A stretch of DNA of 46,804 nt from Streptomyces adelaidensis (GTDB lineage Bacteria > Actinomycetota > Actinomycetes > Streptomycetales > Streptomycetaceae): contig NZ_JAEMUX010000072.1 in the NCBI RefSeq assembly GCF_016598475.1, positions 1 through 46,804 on the forward strand. Direction: 5' to 3'. Each line of letters opens with the position of its first letter. Positions within the stretch are counted from its first letter, which is position 1. Under the pieces are notes generated by a model. That model was given only the letters and a program-made list of their open reading frames with translations. It had not been told where the DNA came from and did no database searches. Both the position numbers and the translations under genes were made by a program. Positions 41,316-46,804 of this stretch are shown here, piece by piece.

Positions 41316-41774
41316 CTAGGGGTTCTCCCAGGCCGCCGGCTCCGCCGCCAGCTCCTTCACCGGTGCGGGCAGGGCATCGGCGGCGATGTCGGCCACGGTG
41401 ACGCCCTCCAGGATGCGGCGCACATTGGCCCGCAGGGCGATCCACAGCGGCAGCAGCGGCTCCGCGGAACCGGTGTAGGTCAGACCGGTGGGACGTTCGC
41501 CGCGTACCGAGACGATGGGGCCGTCCACCGCCCGGATGACATCGGCGACGGTGATGGTGGCGGCGTCGCGGGCCAGTCGGTACCCGCCGCTGCCGCCCCG
41601 ACGGCTGGTGACGAGGCCGGCGCGCCGCAGATCCCCGAGGATGCCCTCGAGGAACTTGTGCGGGATCTCCTGCACGGTGGCGATGGTCTCCGCCTTCACC
41701 GCTCCGCTGTCCTGCCGTACGGCGAGTTCCAGTACCGCGCGTACGGCGTAATCCGCCCGTGCCGAGATCCTCAT
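41316..41774 (-). CDS. Rrf2 family transcriptional regulator lacking cysteines
   Basis: A 152-residue winged-helix regulator: MRISARADYAVRAVLELA, IPHKFLEGILGDLRRAGLV and the wing SRRGGSGGYRLAR, then the Rrf2 dimer helix. It contains no Cys, so it cannot bind an iron-sulfur cluster as IscR or NsrR do; it is closer in that respect to CymR. ATG 41783 is an alternative start. Confidence 0.9.
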   Translation of the reverse strand: MRISARADYAVRAVLELAVRQDSGAVKAETIATVQEIPHKFLEGILGDLRRAGLVTSRRGGSGGYRLARDAATITVADVIRAVDGPIVSVRGERPTGLTYTGSAEPLLPLWIALRANVRRILEGVTVADIAADALPAPVKELAAEPAAWENP

Positions 41775-41846
41775 GGGCGACATTGTCGACCACCCGCGCC
41801 CCGTCAGGGGCGCGGGGCCGGGCGGACGGCCGCGGAACCCGGGCTC

Positions 41847-43361
41847 TCAGCCGAGCCGGATCACATTCCACGACAGCGGCTCGAGAACCGCGCTCAGCAC
41901 ACCCTCCCGAAGCGTCGCCCCCTCCACCACCCGCGGAGCGACCCGCTCGGGCTCCTCCAACGTGTTCCGCGCGTCGGGGTCCGCGTCGGACAGCACGCTG
42001 TGCTCCACGACCCGGCTCAACTCCAGCCCGTTCAGGGCGACTTCCAGCGGCAGCGCCTGCGAACGGCCCCGGTTGACCGCGAAGACCGTCACCGAACCGT
42101 CGTCGGCCCGCACCGCCGTCGCGTGCAGCAGGTCCGTCTCGCCGTACTTCTTCGTCTCGTACGTCGGTGAGTCCACCCGTACGTCGAGGACCTGCCCGCG
42201 CCCGAACCGGGACGCCTGGGCGAAGGGGAAGAAGGTCGTCTGCCGCCAGGCGGGGCCGCCCGGCTCGGTCATGATCGGGGCGATGACGTTGACGAGTTGG
42301 GCGAGGCAGGCGACGGTGACGCGGTCGGCGTGCCGGAGCAGCGCGATGAGCAGGGAGCCGAAGACGACCGCGTCCATGACGCTGTAGTTGTCCTCCAGGA
42401 GGCGCGGGGCCTCCGCCCAGTCCCGCGCGCCGGAGTTCTCGATCGCGTGCCACTCCGAGATGTACCAGACGTTCCACTCGTCGAAGGAGAGGTTGATCTT
42501 CTTCTTGGACTTGAGCTTCGCGCCCACGTGGTCGGCGGTGGCGACCACGTTCTCGATGAAGGACTCCATGTCGACGGCGGAGGCGAGGAAGGAGTCGAAG
42601 TCGCCGTCGGTGGGCCAGTAGTAGGCGTGCAGGGAGATGTGGTCGACGAGGTCGTACGTCTCCGCCAGGACCGTCGCCTCCCACTCGGCGAAGGTCGGCA
42701 TGGACTGGCTGGAGGAGCCGCAGGCGACGAGTTCGACGCCCGGGTCGATCTGGCGCATCGCGCGGGCGGTCTCGGCGGCGATACGGCCGTACTCCGTCGC
42801 CGTCTTGTGGCCGGTCTGCCAGGGGCCGTCCATCTCGTTGCCGAGGCACCAGAGGTTGATGCCGAAGGGGTCCTTGTCGCCGTGGGCGGCGCGCAGGTCG
42901 GCGAGGGCGGTGCCGGCGGGGTGGTTGGCGTACTCCTGGAGTTCCAGTGCCTCGGCGACGCCGCGCGTGCCGAGGTTGAGGGCCATCATGGGCTCGGCCT
43001 GGGGGCCGATCTTCTTCAGGAAGGCGATGTACTCGGAGAGGCCGAAGCGGTTGGTCTCGGTGGAGCGCCAGGCGAGGTCGAGGCGGCGGGGGCGGTCCTC
43101 GGCGGGGCCGACGGAGTCCTCCCACTTGTAGCCGGAGACGAAGTTGCCGCCGGGATAGCGGATCGTGGTGACGCCCAACTCCCGGACCAGGTCCAGCACA
43201 TCGGTGCGCAGACCCGCCTCGTCGGCCGCCGGGTGGTCCGGCTCGTAGATCCCGGTGTAGACACAGCGGCCGAGGTGCTCGACGAAGGAGCCGAAGAGTC
43301 GGGGGTTGACCTCGCCGACGGTGAAGGCGGGGTCGAGGGTGAACCTGGCTGTGCGGGACAT
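41847..43361 (-). CDS. abfA: GH51 alpha-L-arabinofuranosidase
   Basis: A 504-residue intracellular glycosidase. The (beta/alpha)8 barrel carries the acid/base Glu176 in WCLGNEMDGPW and the nucleophile Glu295 in LSFDEWNVWY; the C-terminal beta domain follows from about 385. It removes L-arabinofuranose from imported arabino-oligosaccharides. No signal peptide. ATG 43361 is preferred over 43376 because AAAGGG lies just upstream. A strong promoter lies at 43455-43483. Confidence 0.94.
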   Translation of the reverse strand: MSRTARFTLDPAFTVGEVNPRLFGSFVEHLGRCVYTGIYEPDHPAADEAGLRTDVLDLVRELGVTTIRYPGGNFVSGYKWEDSVGPAEDRPRRLDLAWRSTETNRFGLSEYIAFLKKIGPQAEPMMALNLGTRGVAEALELQEYANHPAGTALADLRAAHGDKDPFGINLWCLGNEMDGPWQTGHKTATEYGRIAAETARAMRQIDPGVELVACGSSSQSMPTFAEWEATVLAETYDLVDHISLHAYYWPTDGDFDSFLASAVDMESFIENVVATADHVGAKLKSKKKINLSFDEWNVWYISEWHAIENSGARDWAEAPRLLEDNYSVMDAVVFGSLLIALLRHADRVTVACLAQLVNVIAPIMTEPGGPAWRQTTFFPFAQASRFGRGQVLDVRVDSPTYETKKYGETDLLHATAVRADDGSVTVFAVNRGRSQALPLEVALNGLELSRVVEHSVLSDADPDARNTLEEPERVAPRVVEGATLREGVLSAVLEPLSWNVIRLG

Positions 43362-43454
43362 GGGGCCCTTTCTCATGTTCGGGTGCCGGGGCTTGCGATG
43401 GTCCGTGATGCGACTCGTTCGACCTGTCGGATCTTGCTCGCAGAACCGAACGGG

Positions 43455-43483
43455 ACGCTAAGGTCGCCGCCCCGGCCCGTCAA
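43455..43483 (-). promoter_or_regulatory. Promoter of arabinofuranosidase gene
   Basis: On the minus strand TTGACG (43483 to 43478), 17-bp spacer and TAGCGT (43460 to 43455) predict a start near 43448 and a leader of about 87 nt. Confidence 0.75.
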
Positions 43484-43533
43484 TGGGTCCCGGATGGCTT
43501 CCCACGCCTGAAGACAACCTCATCCCTCCCCCC

Positions 43534-43565
43534 AACGATCGTTCACCGGAATTCAACGATCGTTG
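43534..43565. promoter_or_regulatory. Pair of AACGATCGTT palindromic operators
   Basis: AACGATCGTT occurs at 43534-43543 and 43555-43564, the second extended to the 12-bp palindrome CAACGATCGTTG. Centres are 21 bp apart, two helical turns, so two dimers could bind one face. They precede the XRE gene by about 45 bp and flank the upstream edge of the abfA promoter. Confidence 0.7.
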
Positions 43566-43609
43566 GATTTCCGTGGTGCCCGCGCCCTTCGGCCACGTAG
43601 GGTCGGCGC

Positions 43610-44224
43610 GTGCCCGCGCTGCCCGACACCCTCGCCGCGACCCTCACCCGACTCGACGCCCGCATCGCCGGGACCGGTGCCGACCGGGACCGGCTCCTCG
43701 ACATACGGACGCTGGCGGAACGTACCGCCCTCGGCGAGGACGAGGTGCGGGCGCTGCTCGACGGGGCCGAACCGGCGGCCGACCGGGTCGACGACCGGGT
43801 CCGGCGGCGGGTGCGGGCGCTGTATGAGGCGTATGCCGCGCGGAGCGGGAAGCGGGCCGTGGAGGTCTGCAAGGAGGTCGCGCAGCGGCTCTCGATCAGC
43901 CCCGAGTGGGCCCGGCAGCTGCTGCTCGGCAAGAAGATGCCGAACGTCCCCGACCTGACCGAACTCGCCGGGTTCTTCGGGATCGAGGAGGGCCTCCGGT
44001 TCTTCACCGACCCGGCGGCGACCGTCCTGAACCGGGAACTCCACCGCGTACTGGCCGTACTTGAGGGTGACGAGGACGAGGGGCCGCTGGTCGAGTTCGC
44101 CACCCGGCACGGGATCGTCACCCTCGCCCTGCGCGGCCACCGGCTGACCCGTCGCAAACAGGAGGCCCTCGCGGTCATGCTCGAAGGGCTGCTCGGCGCC
44201 GACGACGAGGAGACCGGGCGATGA
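43610..44224 (+). CDS. XRE-family helix-turn-helix regulator (first gene of four-gene operon)
   Basis: A 204-residue cytosolic protein. The HTH is residues about 80-120 (AVEVCKEVAQRLSISPEWARQLLLGKKMPN, in parts), with helical flanks and a C-terminal LTRRKQEALAVMLEGLL helix probably for dimerisation. TAGGGT (43598-43603) ends 7 nt before GTG 43610, so the mRNA may be leaderless. The tandem palindromes upstream suggest autorepression. Its stop overlaps the start of the metalloprotease gene (ATGA), as in ImmR/ImmA-type pairs. Confidence 0.85.
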   Translation: MPALPDTLAATLTRLDARIAGTGADRDRLLDIRTLAERTALGEDEVRALLDGAEPAADRVDDRVRRRVRALYEAYAARSGKRAVEVCKEVAQRLSISPEWARQLLLGKKMPNVPDLTELAGFFGIEEGLRFFTDPAATVLNRELHRVLAVLEGDEDEGPLVEFATRHGIVTLALRGHRLTRRKQEALAVMLEGLLGADDEETGR

Positions 44225-45090
44225 GGCGTCGCGGGAGTACGGGAGACGACGGACGGGCGGGAGACGACGGGAGCACGAGAGACGGCGGACGGGCGAGGGA
44301 CGGCGGACGGGTGAGGGACGGCGGACGGGTGAGGGGCGACGCACGGACCGGGGGCGACGCACGGACCGGGAGCGACGCACGGACCGGGAGCGACGCACGG
44401 ACCGGGAGCGCCGGCCAGATCGCGGATGCCACCCGGGGCGGTCGTCTACGAGGGGCTGTCACCCGCCTCCGCCACACCCTGCTCCCTTCCCCCTCCGCCG
44501 CCGAGATGCGAAAGCTGACCGCCGGGCTGGGCAAGGCGGTGCGGGGGAGCTTCGACGGGCCCGTCGGCGTACGGGAGTTGGGCGCGGCGCTGTGCGCGGA
44601 GATGAGTGCCCGGCGGGGCGGGCGGCCGGTGGAGCTGCGGTTCGAGCGGTTTCCGGACGGGGTCGAGGTCACCGGGCTGTGGATGGAGTTCCCCGACTTC
44701 GACCTGGTGATCGTGGAGGAGCGCGCGGAGACGGTGCAGCAACTGGTCATCCTGGGCCATGAGTTGTGGCACATGCATGCCGGGCACTGCCATCACCCGC
44801 TGTTCTCCCCCGAGTATTCCCCCACCTTCTCCCCCACCCTCTCTCCGACGTTCTCCCCCGCCTTCTCCGCCGCTCTCGGCCAGGGCGGCACCCCCATCGC
44901 CGCCCGTAACGGCTCGCACGCGTCCGACGAGCGGGAGGCCGAGGACTTCGGGCACCGGCTCGCCACCGCGTTCCGCTCCTGGGTGGACACCGGGCAGGGC
45001 GACGGACAGGGCGACGGGACGGCCGATCCCGCCGACCCCGTCGGTCAGGCCATCCAGGCGTCCCTGGGCTACCGCAAACCGCCGAGGTGA
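44221..45090 (+). CDS. ImmA/IrrE-like zinc metalloprotease with repeat inserts
   Basis: A 289-residue protein, often annotated as a toxin component in streptomycetes. Residues about 20-63 are hexapeptide repeats (RDGGRV, GSDART). The protease domain has LVILGHELWHMHAGH (HExxH, His180/Glu181/His184) and SDEREAEDFGHRLA, which supplies the likely third zinc ligand. A SPTFSP repeat (about 196-216) is inserted right after the active-site helix. By analogy ImmA proteases cleave the partner XRE repressor on a signal; here that is inference. Confidence 0.82.
   Translation: MRRRGSTGDDGRAGDDGSTRDGGRARDGGRVRDGGRVRGDARTGGDARTGSDARTGSDARTGSAGQIADATRGGRLRGAVTRLRHTLLPSPSAAEMRKLTAGLGKAVRGSFDGPVGVRELGAALCAEMSARRGGRPVELRFERFPDGVEVTGLWMEFPDFDLVIVEERAETVQQLVILGHELWHMHAGHCHHPLFSPEYSPTFSPTLSPTFSPAFSAALGQGGTPIAARNGSHASDEREAEDFGHRLATAFRSWVDTGQGDGQGDGTADPADPVGQAIQASLGYRKPPR
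44281..44407 (+). repeat. 18-bp tandem repeats in metalloprotease gene
   Basis: Three copies of an 18-bp unit starting GACGGCGGACGGG (44281-44334) and four copies of GCGACGCACGGACCGGGA (44336-44407) encode six-residue repeats. Copy changes keep the frame. Confidence 0.92.
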
Positions 45091-45101
45091 GGGGGACCAC
45101 C

Positions 45102-46406
45102 GTGCCCGCGACGACGGGCGGGGCCATGAGCGCCATGAGTCCCGCCGACTTCTTCGGCGAGCTGTACATCCCGTTCTGGATCCCCACGGCCGTGCTGACC
45201 GTCGCCCTGGTGATCAAGCTGCCCAGCATCGTGAAGCTGTGGCGGGACTCGTCGCTGCGCGCGGTCGGCGGGCTGCTGCTGCTCGCCTGTTCCGTGTTCC
45301 TGTTCGCGGTGCCGTCGGTCATCGCGTGGACCAACCGGGTCGTGGGCGTGCCGAACGTCTCCGCGCCCTGGGTGTACTCCCTGATCACCGCGTTCTGCGC
45401 GACCTGTCTGCTGCTGATCGTCGCCTGGCGCAACGGCCCGGCCGACCGCTCCCCGACGACCCGCCGCGCCAAGCGGTGGGTCGTCACCGGGTACTCGGCG
45501 GTGATCGTCGTCCTGTGGGTGCTGTTCACGCTGGCGGACGTCCCGCGCGAGCGGCTGCGCGACCTGGACACGTACTACGCCACCACGCCCTTCATGCGCG
45601 AGGAGATCCTGCTCTACCTCGTCGCGCACACCGTGGCCTGTCTGATCACCTACCGGCTGATCCGCAACTGGGTCCGCGCCGACGGCCTCGACCTGTGGCT
45701 GCGCGGCGGCCTGAAGTCGCTGGGCATCGGCTACGCGCTGAACCTGGTGTACGACGCCTCGAAGCTCGCGGCGCTGGTGGCCCGCTGGACCGGGCACGAC
45801 CTGGACTGGCTGAGCACCCATGTGGCACCGCCGGTCGTCGCCGTGGCGGCCATCTTCATAGCGGTCGGCTTCATCCTGCCGCACGGCGGCCAGTATCTGC
45901 ACGGCCGCTGGCGGGTGCGGGAGAGCCACCGGCGACTGCGGCCCCTGTACCTGCTGACCCGGACCGTCGACGACTCCCGGGTCCCCTTCACGCTGCGCGC
46001 CACCCCGGAGCTGCGCCTGACCCGCCGCGAGACCTTCATCCGCGACGCGCTGCTCCAGCTGGCCCGCCACTTCGACGAGGACCTGCGCCGCCGCGCGTAC
46101 GACGCGGCCCTGGACCTCGGCCACGGGCCCACCCCCGCGAAGGCCCTGGCCGCCGCCGTCGCGATCCAGGACGCCCTGGCCGAGCGGAAACGGACGCCCG
46201 AAAGCGACGCGACGACGGCCACGCTCCGGGCGGGGCCCCTCGTCTTCCCGGATCTCAGGATCGCCCCGGTCCGCACAGCCTTCGCGGATCTGCTCCAGGA
46301 CATCGAAGCGGTGTCGCTGGCCCTTCGCCATCCCGCCGAGATCGAGGCGGTACGTGCCCTCGCGGCCGTCTCCACAGCGGACAGCGGTGTGTCCGCACAT
46401 GAATGA
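45102..46406 (+). CDS. MAB_1171c-type (DUF6545-like) seven-helix membrane protein
   Basis: A 434-residue protein. Residues about 15-265 hold seven predicted hydrophobic helices (for example WIPTAVLTVALVIKL, VYSLITAFCATCLLLIVAW, VAAIFIAVGFILP). A cytosolic domain of about 170 residues follows (LRPLYLLTRTVDDSR, RRETFIRDALLQL). It resembles streptomycete and mycobacterial proteins called MAB_1171c family putative transporters, but 7TM plus cytosolic domain also fits a receptor. GTG 45102 has AGGGGG 6 nt upstream; GTG 45087 overlaps the previous stop. Confidence 0.8.
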   Translation: MPATTGGAMSAMSPADFFGELYIPFWIPTAVLTVALVIKLPSIVKLWRDSSLRAVGGLLLLACSVFLFAVPSVIAWTNRVVGVPNVSAPWVYSLITAFCATCLLLIVAWRNGPADRSPTTRRAKRWVVTGYSAVIVVLWVLFTLADVPRERLRDLDTYYATTPFMREEILLYLVAHTVACLITYRLIRNWVRADGLDLWLRGGLKSLGIGYALNLVYDASKLAALVARWTGHDLDWLSTHVAPPVVAVAAIFIAVGFILPHGGQYLHGRWRVRESHRRLRPLYLLTRTVDDSRVPFTLRATPELRLTRRETFIRDALLQLARHFDEDLRRRAYDAALDLGHGPTPAKALAAAVAIQDALAERKRTPESDATTATLRAGPLVFPDLRIAPVRTAFADLLQDIEAVSLALRHPAEIEAVRALAAVSTADSGVSAHE

Positions 46407-46804
46407 GTGAGCACCCCACGGCCGGCCTCCTCTCACGCTCCGCCCGACCCGCCAGGACCGCCGTCGTGCTCGGCGGTTCCCTCGCCGGCATGCTCGCGGC
46501 GCGCGCCCTGGCCGGGTTCGCGGAGAAGGTCGTCGTGGTCGAGCGGGACGCGCTGCCGGACCGGCCCGGTCCGCGCCGGGGCCTGCCGCAGGTGCGCCAC
46601 GCCCACATGCTGTGGTCGGGCGGGGTACGGGCGCTGGAGGACCTCCTGCCCGGCATCACCGAACAGCTGCCGGCGGCCGGGGCGCACCGCCTGGGGGTCA
46701 CCACGGACATGGTGATCCTGTCGCCCCGGGGCTGGTACCGGCACTGGCCCGTGTCCCACCGCAATCTGCCGGACGGCCGGGACCTGCCGGACGGCCGGGA
46801 CCTG
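46403..46804 (+). CDS. FAD-dependent oxidoreductase/monooxygenase (5' part, cut by window end)
   Basis: ATG 46403 overlaps the preceding stop (ATGA). The 134 codons present encode a Rossmann FAD-binding start, TAVVLGGSLAGMLAARAL, with Glu closing the second strand (VVVVERD), then GLPQVRHAHMLWSGGVRALE, typical of FAD-dependent monooxygenases/halogenase-like proteins. The rest lies beyond the window. The substrate is unknown; the operon context suggests it makes, breaks or responds to the signal. Confidence 0.85.
   Translation, partial: MSEHPTAGLLSRSARPARTAVVLGGSLAGMLAARALAGFAEKVVVVERDALPDRPGPRRGLPQVRHAHMLWSGGVRALEDLLPGITEQLPAAGAHRLGVTTDMVILSPRGWYRHWPVSHRNLPDGRDLPDGRDL
46766..46801 (+). repeat. 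18-bp perfect duplication at window end
   Basis: CTGCCGGACGGCCGGGAC occurs twice in tandem, encoding LPDGRD twice in the FAD oxidoreductase. More copies may follow. Confidence 0.9.

Noticed and set aside
44221..45090. Reading the XRE/ImmA pair simply as a type II toxin-antitoxin module
   Set aside because: A HELWH metalloprotease with a membrane protein and an oxidoreductase in one operon fits a regulatory switch better than a stand-alone toxin; no toxin fold is visible.

Overview
The window is high-GC actinobacterial chromosome, almost certainly Streptomyces or a close relative. Evidence: strong G/C third-position bias, many GTG starts, ATGA/GTGA start-stop overlaps, a small SARP-type regulator, secreted proteins rich in Ala/Pro/Ser, perfect GC-rich terminator hairpins, and the XRE / ImmA-like / seven-helix membrane / FAD-oxidoreductase gene set seen in streptomycetes. 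I recognise no rRNA, tRNA, CRISPR array or complete insertion sequence.

Layout. (1) 1-15 kb holds mixed housekeeping and accessory genes: a secreted C15-peptidase-like protein, a LysE-type exporter coupled to an EI24 membrane protein, an SGNH esterase behind a TetR regulator, an F420/PPOX-type oxidoreductase on a MerR-type promoter, a type II thioesterase, a kinase-like protein, a secreted M14 carboxypeptidase, a serine hydrolase, a curA-like reductase divergent from a MarR regulator, an alpha/beta hydrolase and a zinc-ribbon membrane protein. (2) 15.2-30.7 kb is a sugar uptake and catabolism island. Its parts are a YtfQRT-YjfF-like ABC importer (minus strand), a LacI repressor with operator and leader ORF, a sugar-acid dehydratase coupled to a zinc alcohol dehydrogenase, a U32-like TIM-barrel protein, a ChvE-MmsA-MmsB-type monosaccharide ABC importer and an aldose 1-epimerase. 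A repeated operator-like motif links three transcription units here. (3) 30.7-40.2 kb holds an aminotransferase with a long low-complexity tail, a small SARP regulator divergent from a secreted L,D-transpeptidase-like protein, an orphan solute-binding lipoprotein, a HEAT-repeat protein, a secreted intradiol dioxygenase, an RsbW-like ATPase, a DUF899-like protein, and a 3' remnant of a second dioxygenase cut off exactly at an inverted-repeat-bounded 206-bp segment. (4) 40.2-43.5 kb holds a TauE/SafE permease, an Rrf2 regulator and a GH51 arabinofuranosidase. (5) 43.6-46.8 kb is a four-gene, start-stop-overlapped operon (XRE regulator, ImmA/IrrE-like metalloprotease, MAB_1171c-type membrane protein, FAD-dependent oxidoreductase cut by the window edge), preceded by two palindromic operators.

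How genes work together. The island in (2), with the arabinofuranosidase in (4), suggests release, import and oxidative or isomerising breakdown of pentoses or galactose-type sugars; the exact sugar cannot be told from sequence alone. The operon in (5) has the parts of a signal-controlled switch (membrane sensor, protease, DNA-binding repressor) plus an oxidoreductase. It is the best candidate here for an undescribed system.
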